Shown: positions 44,840-54,048, counted from the stretch's first letter. The stretch is DNA of 64,000 nt from an uncultured Bacilli bacterium (GCA_934131175.1 CAKOZD010000002.1:124001-188000), one strand, 5' to 3'. Made by a program: numbers and translations. Notes: generated by a model from the sequence alone, not told the origin.

Positions 44840-45745
44840 TTAATAAGTAATTTTATGTTCCCATTTCTTTTTATTTTCTGCAGCTCTTATTACTTGAGCT
44901 AATAAGTTAAGTGCAATTTGTTCAGTTTTTCTATCTACATCTCTTAATGGATTAAATTCAACAAGATCGTATGATAGAACATTTTGCATATGATTTATAA
45001 TATATTCATTTATTTGCATTGCTTCTTCTTCATTTATTCCATCAAATTCTGGAACAGATACTCCCGGTGCAACATCAGGGTCAATTATATCTAAGTCATA
45101 ACTTATATGTATTCCTTTTGTTTTATATCCGGCAATTTTGAATGCTTCATCCATAATCGCATCTATTCCTTTTTCTTTAATGTCTTGTGTTGTAAATACT
45201 GTAACACCAGAGTATCTAACATTATCTTTTTCGGCATCATCAATACTTCTTGCTCCAATAATTACGGTACGAGAAGGTTGAATTACTTTTCCATCATGAT
45301 AGTATCTTAATTCACTATTTTTATAACCGTTTATTGCGGCAAGTGGAAGACCATGAATATTTCCTGTAACTGTTGTTTCAAAAGTATTATAGTCTGTATG
45401 AGCATCAATCCAAATAATACCAACATCAATATTTACTTTAGCACTAGCAAGAGCACTTGCAATAGCAGCAGAGTGATCTCCTCCAATCATAATTGGAAAA
45501 TACTCTTCTTTAATTTTATCTACCATATTTTTATATAGATTAGTATTAAATTTTTCAATTTCATATTCATTTTTTCTTCTATCTGACAAGTTTCTACTTT
45601 TAATAATATCTTTATCTTGTTCAAACATCATGCTTTCACCTTTATAGAAAGCTTTTAAATCATTCATTAATTGAACTGGTCCAAGACTTGCTCCATCGAT
45701 ATTAACACCTAGGTCAGTACCAGCTCCAAATATCATTGTTCTCAT
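44840..45745 (-). CDS. rocF: Arginase-family ureohydrolase
   Basis: A 301-residue binuclear manganese enzyme. Metal ligands are visible in GGDHSAA, IDAHTDYN (three ligands in D-A-H-x-D) and SYDLDIIDPDVAPGVSVPE. The family splits into arginase, agmatinase and formiminoglutamase; the N-terminal G-x-x-L-G and the EFNPLRD end fit arginase best, giving ornithine and urea from arginine. The SYDLD in place of SFDVDALDP is a mild variation. It is divergent from murE, with GGTGAT before the ATG. Not cotranscribed with other arginine genes here. Confidence 0.88.
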   Translation of the reverse strand: MRTMIFGAGTDLGVNIDGASLGPVQLMNDLKAFYKGESMMFEQDKDIIKSRNLSDRRKNEYEIEKFNTNLYKNMVDKIKEEYFPIMIGGDHSAAIASALASAKVNIDVGIIWIDAHTDYNTFETTVTGNIHGLPLAAINGYKNSELRYYHDGKVIQPSRTVIIGARSIDDAEKDNVRYSGVTVFTTQDIKEKGIDAIMDEAFKIAGYKTKGIHISYDLDIIDPDVAPGVSVPEFDGINEEEAMQINEYIINHMQNVLSYDLVEFNPLRDVDRKTEQIALNLLAQVIRAAENKKKWEHKITY

Positions 45746-45798
45746 TTTATCACCAAATTAATTTTAGTATAAATTTATTTTTATAGCAAGGAAAAGGC

Positions 45799-45827
45799 TT
45801 TAATTATTAGTAAAGTTATTGTATAAT
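45799..45827 (+). promoter_or_regulatory. Promoter of murE
   Basis: TTTAAT at 45799-45804, 17 nt, TATAAT at 45822-45827; the murE ATG is at 45845. Confidence 0.5.
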
Positions 45828-45844
45828 TAAGTCTAGGTGATTAT

Positions 45845-47293
45845 ATGAAAACATTAAATGAATTGTATCCTGGAATTGGTGTGGATACACAAATTAAAGC
45901 AATAAAAATAAATTCTAAAGAAGTTAATGAAGGAGATTTATTTGTATGTACTAAAGGTGTTACTGCTGATAGACATGATTTTATTGATGATGCGATTAAA
46001 CATGGAGCTGCTGCTATTATTGTTAGTCGTGATGTCGGAGAAAAAAGTGTTCCTATTATAAAAGTACCAGATACAAATAGAGAATTACCTTATTTATGTC
46101 AAAAATTTTATGATTATCCAGATAATAAATTAAAGATGATAGGTGTTACTGGAACTGATGGTAAGACAAGTACTACAACTATTATTCAAACACTAATTGG
46201 TAGTGACTTATGTGGATATATTGGAACTAATGGAAGAAGTTGTGCTGGTTTTACTGGAGATAATCCTAATACAACACCTGATGCTCAATTACTTTATAGT
46301 TATTTGGATGAATTTGTAAATTATGGGTGTCATTATGCATCAATAGAAGCATCAAGTGAGGCGTTTTTTAGAGGAAGATTACAAGCAATGCAATTTGATG
46401 TTTCAGGATATACTAATATAACTTCAGAACACTTAAATATTCATGGAACATTTGAAAATTATTTAAATAGTAAATTATGTTTATTTAAACAAACTAAAAA
46501 AGAAGGATTTTGTGTATTAAATCATGATGATCAATATTTTGAAACTGTAAAAAGTGCTTGTAATGGACAAGTACTTACATATGGTCGTGGAGAAGATAAT
46601 GATTTACAAATAGTAGATTTTAAAGTGTTTCCAAATCATACAGAAATAAATTTCAAATATAAAGATAGAGAATTTTTCGTAGATAGTCCAATGATGGGAG
46701 ACTTTAATGTTTATAATTTAGCTTGTGGTATTTTATGTACTGTTGCTCTTGGATTTAGTCTTGATAAGATTCTTCCAAATATTCAAAATATTAAAGTAAG
46801 TGGAAGACTTGAACTTTTAAAGACTAATACGCCATATTATGTAATGGTAGATTATGCTCATACTCCTAATGGAATTGCTAATTTATTAAACTTTGTTCAT
46901 ACATTGAATATTAATCGTAGTATTGTAGTTATAGGTCAAGCAGGAGAAAGAGATAATTTAAAAAGACCAAAAGTTGGAAATGTTGTAGTAGAAAATGCAA
47001 GTTATGCTATATTTACTTATGAAGATCCTAGAAGTGAGGATCCTATGGCAATATGTGAAGATATAATTAAAGAATTTAAAGAGACTCATAATAATTATGA
47101 AATAGTAATTGATAGAAGAAAAGCAATTCAAAAAGCAGTTGATATGGCAGAAGATAATGATATGGTTTTAGTTCTTGGAAAAGGAAATGAAACTTATGAA
47201 AAATTAAAAGATGAAACAATATACTTTAATGATATAGAAGAAGCATATAATGCAGTAGCAACAAGAAAGATAAGAGAAGGGGTTACTAATTAG
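45845..47293 (+). CDS. murE: UDP-N-acetylmuramyl tripeptide synthetase MurE
   Basis: Adds the third amino acid to UDP-MurNAc-L-Ala-D-Glu. P-loop GVTGTDGKTSTT, NPNTTPDA, SSEAFFRGR, HLNIHGTFENY and the C-terminal VDYAHTPNGI. The specificity site reads YEDPRSEDP, where meso-diaminopimelate enzymes have DNPR and lysine enzymes differ; the Arg is kept but Asn is Asp. The third residue of the wall peptide is therefore uncertain. Length 482. AGGTGAT precedes the ATG. A terminator overlaps the stop. Confidence 0.96.
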   Translation: MKTLNELYPGIGVDTQIKAIKINSKEVNEGDLFVCTKGVTADRHDFIDDAIKHGAAAIIVSRDVGEKSVPIIKVPDTNRELPYLCQKFYDYPDNKLKMIGVTGTDGKTSTTTIIQTLIGSDLCGYIGTNGRSCAGFTGDNPNTTPDAQLLYSYLDEFVNYGCHYASIEASSEAFFRGRLQAMQFDVSGYTNITSEHLNIHGTFENYLNSKLCLFKQTKKEGFCVLNHDDQYFETVKSACNGQVLTYGRGEDNDLQIVDFKVFPNHTEINFKYKDREFFVDSPMMGDFNVYNLACGILCTVALGFSLDKILPNIQNIKVSGRLELLKTNTPYYVMVDYAHTPNGIANLLNFVHTLNINRSIVVIGQAGERDNLKRPKVGNVVVENASYAIFTYEDPRSEDPMAICEDIIKEFKETHNNYEIVIDRRKAIQKAVDMAEDNDMVLVLGKGNETYEKLKDETIYFNDIEEAYNAVATRKIREGVTN

Positions 47294-47306
47294 TAACTTC
47301 TTTTTC
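47282..47306 (+). terminator. Intrinsic terminator overlapping the murE stop
   Basis: GTTACT pairs with AGTAAC around a 4-nt loop, then TTCTTTTTC. The murE stop (47291-47293) is in the hairpin. Confidence 0.65.
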
Positions 47307-47328
47307 TATTGATAAATCGATAAAAAAG

Positions 47329-47337
47329 TGTTATAAT
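47329..47337 (+). promoter_or_regulatory. Extended -10 promoter
   Basis: TGTTATAAT followed by ATGC, 27 nt before the ATG at 47364. Confidence 0.6.
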
Positions 47338-47363
47338 ATGCTCTAATTTGAGGGGGTTATATT

Positions 47364-48356
47364 ATGCATGATTTTTATTATGGCTTTTGGAATGAAAAAA
47401 AGTTTCCTGGATTTAAAAGAGCACTTTTAGAACTAGAAAAAAGATCTGTTCTAAAATTTAATTCTTCTAGTCATACTCCATTAGAAAGAAGACAATATAA
47501 AAAAATGCTTAATCAGAGCCTTGACAATATAGAAAAATATTTTTGTGCTTTAGTAAGAAAAAAATATATTAAAAAATCAAATTACATGGATTGTCTAAAT
47601 CAAATAAAAACAATTAATAGTATAGATTTTATGGATAAGAAAGATAGAGAAGTATACGATGCTTATACACTTGGAAATGATATTTATTTAAATCCTAATT
47701 ATAATGATATGACGGATTTAAATCATAATGATACTTTTCTTAGAATAACTTGTCATGAATTTACACATCATATGAATTCTTTTTGGAAAGAAGATAGAAA
47801 TGATTTTTGTATTAAAATGGAAGGTAAATATAAAAAGACATTACAAAAATATGGATTAGATGATGTTGAATGTTTGAGAATGGGAATTGAACTTCTTGGA
47901 GAAGTAATAGCAGAAGATATTTCAGAAGAAATAAGTTATGGGTTTGCTAATAAAAGAAGACCTGATTTTAGATTAATGAAAAAAGAAAAAATGTATGGCA
48001 AAACAGAAACGTTTTTATCAAATTATTACGTATATCAAGAATTACAAGAAGTAGCAAATAAATTTGCTTGTTGCCTAGACTTCATAAAAGATAGTGGAGA
48101 TATAAGTACTAATATAAGAAAGTTATCAGAAGAAGCACTATTTAAAGATTTTATTTCAAAAATTGAGGCAGTAGAAAACGAAGATTTAATCATAATGCTT
48201 GCTTGTATGGGAAAAATAAAAGAAGGAAGTTATACTGCTAGTGGACTTACTGATTTAGGAGATTGTGATGTTAGAAGATATTTAAATACATTTAATTATT
48301 TAGCAAGACTTAATCATAAATATAATGATGGAGTTAAAGTAAAAAGATATAGTTAG
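47364..48356 (+). CDS. Orphan HExxH protein, putative zinc peptidase
   Basis: A 330-residue soluble protein with HEFTHH at residues 131-136 (HExxH plus an extra His), in the context FLRITCHEFTHHMNSF, typical of a zincin helix. Candidate third ligands are Glu residues in ELLGEVIAEDISEE about 50 residues later. There is no signal peptide. The first 100 residues are charged and helical. I recognise no family. It is probably monocistronic or the lead of the VanZ-flippase unit. GAGGGGG precedes the ATG. Confidence 0.6.
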   Translation: MHDFYYGFWNEKKFPGFKRALLELEKRSVLKFNSSSHTPLERRQYKKMLNQSLDNIEKYFCALVRKKYIKKSNYMDCLNQIKTINSIDFMDKKDREVYDAYTLGNDIYLNPNYNDMTDLNHNDTFLRITCHEFTHHMNSFWKEDRNDFCIKMEGKYKKTLQKYGLDDVECLRMGIELLGEVIAEDISEEISYGFANKRRPDFRLMKKEKMYGKTETFLSNYYVYQELQEVANKFACCLDFIKDSGDISTNIRKLSEEALFKDFISKIEAVENEDLIIMLACMGKIKEGSYTASGLTDLGDCDVRRYLNTFNYLARLNHKYNDGVKVKRYS

Positions 48357-48404
48357 ATATTTAAAAAAAATTATTAATATGTTATAGTTAACTAAGGTGA
48401 TTTT

Positions 48405-48854
48405 ATGCTTAGAAAGGTTTTTAAATTTACTTTAGTTATTTGTTGCATGTTAATAATTTTTATGTTTTCTAGTGACTCTGGTACTGCATCAAGTAAAAAG
48501 AGTGACTCAGTTATAATTAACTTAGTTGAGATTATTTCAAATAAAAAAGTAAATAATAAAGATAGAGATAAATATATAGAAAAATATGTTTTTCCTGTTA
48601 GAAAATGTGCTCACTTTACAATATATTTAATACTTGGAATATTAGTTATTAGTTTACTTAGTGAGTATAGAGTAGTAAATTTTAAAGCAATTTTATATGC
48701 TTTACTCATAGTATTTCTCTATGCTTGTAGTGATGAGTTTCATCAATTATTTGTTCCAGGGAGAAGTAGTGAAATAAGAGATGTATTAATTGATAGTAGT
48801 GGGGGATTTATAGGAAGTTATTTATATTATTTATTTAGGAGGAAGAGAAAATGA
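48405..48854 (+). CDS. VanZ-family membrane protein
   Basis: A 149-residue protein with four membrane helices and the VanZ pattern: FMFSSDSGTASSKKSD at the start, VRKCAHFTIYLILGIL in the middle and YACSDEFHQLFVPGRSSEIRDVLIDSSGG near the end (conserved D-E-x-H-Q, R, D-x-x-x-D). VanZ-like proteins are linked to glycopeptide or lipid-II-binding antibiotic tolerance, but the biochemical activity is not known. An upstream TGTTATAGT (from 48380) may be its promoter. Its stop overlaps the flippase ATG by 4 nt. Confidence 0.9.
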   Translation: MLRKVFKFTLVICCMLIIFMFSSDSGTASSKKSDSVIINLVEIISNKKVNNKDRDKYIEKYVFPVRKCAHFTIYLILGILVISLLSEYRVVNFKAILYALLIVFLYACSDEFHQLFVPGRSSEIRDVLIDSSGGFIGSYLYYLFRRKRK

Positions 48855-50257
48855 ATAAGAAAAAACAATTGGCCAAAAATACAATAATAATATTTTTTGG
48901 TAGAGTTTGTACTCAATTAATTTCTTTCTTTTTATTACCATTATATACATCTTATCTTGCGACTAAAGAATATGGTACAGTAGATTTAATTCAAACTTAT
49001 GTTACTCTTTTAGTACCAATTATTACTTTAGAGTTAGAAATGAGTATATTTAGATTTTTAATAGATAGTAGAAAGAGTGAAAAAGAAACTAATAAGTTAA
49101 TTAGTAATAACTTTTTTATACTTGGTATTAGTTTAAGCATATTTAGTATTTTATATATAATAGTATCTTCATTTGTTACTATTCCTTATAGATGGTTAAT
49201 ACTTGTAGATATTATAGTATGTGTTTTATCAGGAAACTTCTTACAAGTAGCAAGAGGATTTGGTAAGACACTTGATTATGCAATTAGTTGTATTTTAACA
49301 GGAATTACTACAGTTATTTCTAATATTATTTTAATATGTTTTGTACATATGCAAGCAGAGGGTATGATTATAAGTATGGCTCTTGCTAACTTTATATGTT
49401 CATTATATTTATTTATTAGATTAAAACTATATAGTAAAATTAATTTTAAAATAGTTGACTTTAAACAAATAAAAGAAATGTATAAATATTCATTACCATT
49501 AATTCCTAATGGTATTAGTTGGTGGATAGTTAATGTTAGTGATAGAAGTATTATAAGTATTGTTCTTGGGGCTAGTGCTAATGGGTTGTATGCTATTAGT
49601 AATAAATTTCCAACTATTATTTCTAGTTTAACAGGAGTATTTAATTTAAGTTGGAGTGAGTCAGCAGCTCTTCATATTAATAGTAGTGATAGAGATGAAT
49701 TTTTCTCTGATATTACAAATACAGTACTTAGATTATTTATGGCACTTGGAGTAGGAATGCTTGCTTGTATGCCATTTGTATTTCCAATATTGATAGACTC
49801 TAAATATAATGATGCATATAACTATATTCCATTCCTTGTACTTGGAACAGTATTTAATGTAGCAATATGCTTATATAGTCAAGTATACCTTGCTAAAAAG
49901 TTATCTAAACAAGTAGCATCTACAGCAATTGTTGGAGCAATTATAAATATACTTATAAATGTTATATTTATAAAACAAATTGGATTATATGCAGCAGCTA
50001 TTTCTACTATGGTAAGTTACTTTGTAATGATGGTATATAGACATTTTGATTTAAAGAAATATGTAAATATAAAAATAGAAAAGAAATTAATAATAGAGGC
50101 TATAATAATTTATACATTTACTTTATTAATTTATTATCAAAAATCAATTATATTACATGCAATATGTTTATTGATAGTTTGTATATATGCATTTATTACT
50201 AATAAAGATTTCTTAAAATCAAGTTATTTAACTGTAGTTAAGAAAATAAAAAGATAA
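48851..50257 (+). CDS. Polysaccharide/oligosaccharide flippase (MOP superfamily)
   Basis: A 468-residue transporter with about 12-14 helices and the Wzx-type start (NTIIIFFGRVCTQLISFFLLPLYTSYL) and middle block (YSLPLIPNGISWWIVNVSDRSIIS). Wzx-type proteins flip lipid-linked oligosaccharides across the membrane. No glycan-synthesis cluster is adjacent, so the cargo is unknown; possible partners are the GT-C-like enzymes at 35-41 kb or MurJ-like lipid II flipping. Coupled to the VanZ gene by a 4-nt overlap. Confidence 0.88.
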   Translation: MNKKKQLAKNTIIIFFGRVCTQLISFFLLPLYTSYLATKEYGTVDLIQTYVTLLVPIITLELEMSIFRFLIDSRKSEKETNKLISNNFFILGISLSIFSILYIIVSSFVTIPYRWLILVDIIVCVLSGNFLQVARGFGKTLDYAISCILTGITTVISNIILICFVHMQAEGMIISMALANFICSLYLFIRLKLYSKINFKIVDFKQIKEMYKYSLPLIPNGISWWIVNVSDRSIISIVLGASANGLYAISNKFPTIISSLTGVFNLSWSESAALHINSSDRDEFFSDITNTVLRLFMALGVGMLACMPFVFPILIDSKYNDAYNYIPFLVLGTVFNVAICLYSQVYLAKKLSKQVASTAIVGAIINILINVIFIKQIGLYAAAISTMVSYFVMMVYRHFDLKKYVNIKIEKKLIIEAIIIYTFTLLIYYQKSIILHAICLLIVCIYAFITNKDFLKSSYLTVVKKIKR

Positions 50258-50287
50258 TAATTAACATATAATTACTTAGGTGATTAT

Positions 50288-50974
50288 ATGTTTTTATTTT
50301 CTATAATTAGAAATTTATTATGTTTTACTGGAAGTTATTCTAATGATGTTTTTTTAGAACCATTATCATTAGATGAAGAAGATTTATGTATAAAGAAGAA
50401 AATGATGGGAGATATTGATTCTCGTAATAAGTTAATTGAACATAATTTAAGATTAGTTGCACATATTGTTAAGAAGTTTGATAATAATTCTTCTTTGAAT
50501 GATGATTTAATAAGTATTGGTACTATTGGTCTTATTAAAGGAGTTGATACTTTTTCTCCTGATAAAGGAGTACGTATAACTACTTATTGTGCTAGATGTA
50601 TTGAGAATGAAATATTAATGTATTTTAGAAAAAATAATAAATATAATAATGATATTTCTATTAATGATACAGTTGGTTATGATAAAGATGGAAATGAGAT
50701 AATGATACAGGATATTATAAAGATGGATAATGAATGTATTGAAGATAGTATAGACTTATCAGATAATATAAAAGCATTATATAAATATTTAGATGTATTA
50801 ACTCCAAGAGAAAGGGAGATAATAGTAAATAGATATGGGCTTAATGATACAAAAGAATTAACTCAAAAAAAGATATCTAAACATATGGGAATTAGTAGAA
50901 GTTATGTCTCAAGGATAGAGAAGAGGGCACTTACTAAATTACTTAGAGAATTTATAAAAAATAAGAAAATATAG
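50288..50974 (+). CDS. SigK-like sporulation-type sigma factor
   Basis: A 228-residue sigma-70-family factor. Region 2: RNKLIEHNLRLVAHIVKKF, then LISIGTIGLIKGVDTFSPDKG and TYCARCIENEILM, a near match to Bacillus SigK. Region 4: LTPREREIIVNRYGL and ISRSYVSRIEKRALTKL. The start, FLFSIIRNLLCFTGSYSNDVFLEPL, is hydrophobic and resembles the SigK pro-sequence that SpoIVFB removes. The presence of such a factor suggests a sporulation programme or its reuse. It lies 30 nt after the flippase gene, and a deacetylase gene with its own sigma-A promoter follows. Confidence 0.9.
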   Translation: MFLFSIIRNLLCFTGSYSNDVFLEPLSLDEEDLCIKKKMMGDIDSRNKLIEHNLRLVAHIVKKFDNNSSLNDDLISIGTIGLIKGVDTFSPDKGVRITTYCARCIENEILMYFRKNNKYNNDISINDTVGYDKDGNEIMIQDIIKMDNECIEDSIDLSDNIKALYKYLDVLTPREREIIVNRYGLNDTKELTQKKISKHMGISRSYVSRIEKRALTKLLREFIKNKKI

Positions 50975-50975
50975 T

Positions 50976-51004
50976 TTTACAAAATACACTTTAGAACTTA
51001 TAAT
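50976..51004 (+). promoter_or_regulatory. Promoter of the polysaccharide deacetylase gene
   Basis: TTTACA at 50976-50981, 17 nt, TATAAT at 50999-51004, directly after the sigma factor stop. Confidence 0.65.
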
Positions 51005-51030
51005 AATTGTAGTTGGAGAGAGTGGTATGA

Positions 51031-52464
51031 TTGAAAATAAAAATATGGACTAAGAGAAAAATTAAAAGACTTAGAGAAAGAGTTGATAAGAGAGCTATTT
51101 TTGAATGGGGAGTAATTGTTGTATTACTTTTTGTTGCATATTTTATGTTTAATTATTTACTTATGCCACAGATAAATCTTAATGGAGGAAGACATGTCGT
51201 TATTAATTATAAAGATAATTATAGTGATATGGGATATAGTGCTAAATACTTAGGAAAAGATGTAACTAGTGATGTTAAGATTAGTGGAAGTGTTAATTCT
51301 AAAAAGTTAGGTAAATATAAAATAGTTTATCAAGTAAAAGGAGATGTATTAACAAAGAAGGTTGTAAGAGTTGTTGATGTTTTAGATAAAGAAAAACCTA
51401 ATATTGATATTGATAAAAAAGATGTTTATGTATGTCCTGGAAGTGAAGTAGTTCCTGAAAAAGTAAAAGCAAGTGATAACTATGATGGAGATATTTCTTC
51501 TAAAGTTAAGTTTAATATAGAAAAAGATAAAATTACTTATTATGTTTTTGATAGTAATGGTAATAAGAAGAGTATTTCTAAAAAGATTATTTATAAAGAT
51601 AATGTATCTCCAAATCTTGTATTAAAAGATAGTGATTATATGTATTTATATGTTGGAGATAATTTTAATGATCCTTTATATGATGTTAGTGATAATTGTG
51701 ATGATAAAGTAAAAGTTAATGTTTCTGGTAGTGTTGATACTAGTAAGACAGGAGAGTATAAGTTAGTTTATAAAGCCGTTGATAAAGCAGGAAACAAGAG
51801 TGAAGCAGTAAGACATGTTATTGTAAGTGAAAGAAATCAAAATGGAACAATATATTTAACTTTTGATGATGGTCCACAAGAAGGAACAACTAATGTAATT
51901 TTAGATATATTAAAAGAAGAAGGAGTAAAAGCAACTTTCTTTGTTACTAATAAAGGGCCAGATTATTTAGTAAAAAGAGAATATGATGAAGGACATAGTA
52001 TTGGGCTTCATACAAGTAGTCATGATTATTCAAAAGTTTATGCATCAGTTGATGCTTACTTTAATGATTTATATAGTGTTCAAGAAAGAGTTAAAAATGT
52101 TACAGGATATGAATCACATATAATTAGATTTCCAGGAGGCTCTAGCAATACGGTAAGTAGAAAGTATTGTCCTGGAATTATGAGTAGTCTAACAAAAGAT
52201 GTAATTAATAAAGGATTTAAATATTATGACTGGAACTTATCATCAGGAGATGCTGCAGGAGGTAGACCAACTGCTGAAGATATAAAAAATAATGTTATAA
52301 ATAATTTAAGAAAAGATAGAGCCAATATGGTTTTAATGCATGATATAAAAACATATACAAGAGATGCTTTAAGAGATATTATTAAGTATGCTAAAGAAAA
52401 TGGTTATAGGTTTGAGGTAGTTACGATGGATACTGATATGGTTCAACAAAGAGTAAATAATTAG
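51031..52464 (+). CDS. Membrane-anchored polysaccharide deacetylase with Ig-like domains
   Basis: A 477-residue protein: cytoplasmic basic start, one membrane helix (about residues 26-46), two or three Ig-like (DUF5011-type) repeats ending in SKTGEYKLVYKAVDKAGNKS, then a NodB deacetylase domain. Catalytic residues are visible: TFDDGP (D279, D280), HTSSHDY (zinc His327 and His331) and RFPGGSSN. It probably deacetylates wall N-acetylglucosamine or MurNAc, giving lysozyme resistance as PgdA does. It starts at TTG 51031; no ATG with a ribosome binding site is in frame. Confidence 0.9.
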   Translation: MKIKIWTKRKIKRLRERVDKRAIFEWGVIVVLLFVAYFMFNYLLMPQINLNGGRHVVINYKDNYSDMGYSAKYLGKDVTSDVKISGSVNSKKLGKYKIVYQVKGDVLTKKVVRVVDVLDKEKPNIDIDKKDVYVCPGSEVVPEKVKASDNYDGDISSKVKFNIEKDKITYYVFDSNGNKKSISKKIIYKDNVSPNLVLKDSDYMYLYVGDNFNDPLYDVSDNCDDKVKVNVSGSVDTSKTGEYKLVYKAVDKAGNKSEAVRHVIVSERNQNGTIYLTFDDGPQEGTTNVILDILKEEGVKATFFVTNKGPDYLVKREYDEGHSIGLHTSSHDYSKVYASVDAYFNDLYSVQERVKNVTGYESHIIRFPGGSSNTVSRKYCPGIMSSLTKDVINKGFKYYDWNLSSGDAAGGRPTAEDIKNNVINNLRKDRANMVLMHDIKTYTRDALRDIIKYAKENGYRFEVVTMDTDMVQQRVNN

Positions 52465-52505
52465 ACATATTTTTTATTTTATTATATAATTATCTTGGTG
52501 ATGTT

Positions 52506-53024
52506 ATGGGGTTGTTTAAGCCAACAATGTATAAAAAAAATATATTTGAAATAAATTATAAAAAATTAAAAGAAAAGGGAATTACTTGTTTAGTATTTGA
52601 TCTTGATAATACATTAGGATTGATTGATCATAAAAAGTGTCCAGAAGAAACTAGAGAATTAATAAAAAAATTGCAGGATGACTTTTTAATATTAATTAGT
52701 TCAAATAATACAAGAGGAAGAATTACTCCATATTTAGAAGAACTTGGAGTAGGTGGTGTTTCTTGGAGTATGAAACCTTCTACTAGAGGTCTTAGAAAAA
52801 TAAAAAGTAATTATCACTTAAAGAAGAAAGAAATGTGTATGATAGGAGATCAAATAGTTACTGATGTTCTTGCGGGAAACAGATTTAGAATAATGACAAT
52901 ATTAGTTGATCCACTAGGAGAGAAAGATTTAAAGATAACAGGTTTGAACCGAAAAATTGAAGCAAAAATAGTTAAAAGATATGAAAAAAGGGGATTATTC
53001 GAGAGAGGTAAATATTATGAATAA
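52506..53024 (+). CDS. yqeG: YqeG-family HAD phosphatase
   Basis: A 172-residue HAD IIIA phosphatase. Motif I VFDLDNTL (nucleophile Asp and second Asp), motif II ISSNNT, and motif III/IV MIGDQIVTDVLAGN. YqeG is close to PGP-type phosphatases that act on phosphatidylglycerophosphate. It precedes yqeH as in Bacillus. GGTGAT lies before the ATG; the end overlaps the yqeH start by 8 nt. Confidence 0.93.
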   Translation: MGLFKPTMYKKNIFEINYKKLKEKGITCLVFDLDNTLGLIDHKKCPEETRELIKKLQDDFLILISSNNTRGRITPYLEELGVGGVSWSMKPSTRGLRKIKSNYHLKKKEMCMIGDQIVTDVLAGNRFRIMTILVDPLGEKDLKITGLNRKIEAKIVKRYEKRGLFERGKYYE

Positions 53025-54030
53025 TGAAGAGAAACGTTGTAGCGGTTGTGGGGTTTTACTACAAGATCAAAATTTATTACAAGAAGGATATACGACAAGT
53101 CTTGAAAATGATGTTTGTCAAAGATGCTTTAGAATGAAAAACTATGGAGAATATCAAGTAGTTACTAAATCAAATGATGAGTATTTAAAAATACTTAAAA
53201 GTGTTGGAGAAACAAAAGACTTAGTTTTATATATTACAGATTTATTAAACTTAGAAGAAAATATTGAAGAAATAAGAAGTATTATTCCAAATAAAATGAT
53301 ACTTGTTCTTAATAAAAAAGATGTTTTACCAAAGTCTGTAAAAGAAGAAAAATTAATTAATTACTTAAAAGAGAAAAATATTGAATTTGAAGAAGTAATA
53401 GTAGTATCAGTTAATAAAAATATTAATATTGATTACTTACTTAAAAGAATTAAGTATTATCAAACTAGTAAGAATGTTTACGTTGTAGGACATACTAATG
53501 CTGGTAAGAGTAGTTTAATTAATAAATTAATTTCTAATTACTCAGATAATACACAAGAACTTACTATGAGTCCATTACCTTCAACTACACTTAATTTAGT
53601 TAAGATAGATATTAATGATCATTTAACATTAATAGATACACCTGGATTAGTAGATAATGGTTCTATATTAAATAGAGTAGATGCTTCAATGGTAAAAAAG
53701 ATTTCTCCTAAAAAGGAGATTAAACCACGTACATATCAATTAAGAAAAAATCAATCAATTATAATTGAAGATTTAATTAGAATTGATTATGTAGAAGGAG
53801 AAAAAAATAGTTTTACTTTATTTGTATCAAATGATTTAAAAGTAAAAAGATTACTTAATTTATTTAATAATGATGAATTAAAGGATAAAAATAAACTTAC
53901 TTATGAAGTTAAATATGATGAAGATTTAGTAATTAATGGATTAGGTTTTGTTAAAATAGTTAATAAAGGTGTAATAGATGTTTATATTGATAAAGATATA
54001 GATACATTTATGAGAAAGAGCTTAATATAG
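53017..54030 (+). CDS. yqeH: Ribosome biogenesis GTPase YqeH
   Basis: GTPase for 30S assembly. The N-terminal zinc finger has CSGCGVLLQ and a second pair (VCQRC). The circularly permuted GTPase has G4 LNKKD, then G1 GHTNAGKSSLI (Ala where Val is common) and G3 DTPG. A C-terminal domain follows. Length 337. The start is ATG 53017, with GAGAGGT upstream, overlapping yqeG. A terminator is found 18 nt after the stop. Confidence 0.95.
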   Translation: MNNEEKRCSGCGVLLQDQNLLQEGYTTSLENDVCQRCFRMKNYGEYQVVTKSNDEYLKILKSVGETKDLVLYITDLLNLEENIEEIRSIIPNKMILVLNKKDVLPKSVKEEKLINYLKEKNIEFEEVIVVSVNKNINIDYLLKRIKYYQTSKNVYVVGHTNAGKSSLINKLISNYSDNTQELTMSPLPSTTLNLVKIDINDHLTLIDTPGLVDNGSILNRVDASMVKKISPKKEIKPRTYQLRKNQSIIIEDLIRIDYVEGEKNSFTLFVSNDLKVKRLLNLFNNDELKDKNKLTYEVKYDEDLVINGLGFVKIVNKGVIDVYIDKDIDTFMRKSLI

Positions 54031-54048
54031 TTCTTTTTCTTTTAATAT

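Noticed and set aside
45107..45538. Two plus-strand frames
   Set aside because: Shadows of the arginase gene on the opposite strand, Cys/Asn/Ser-rich and lacking start signals.
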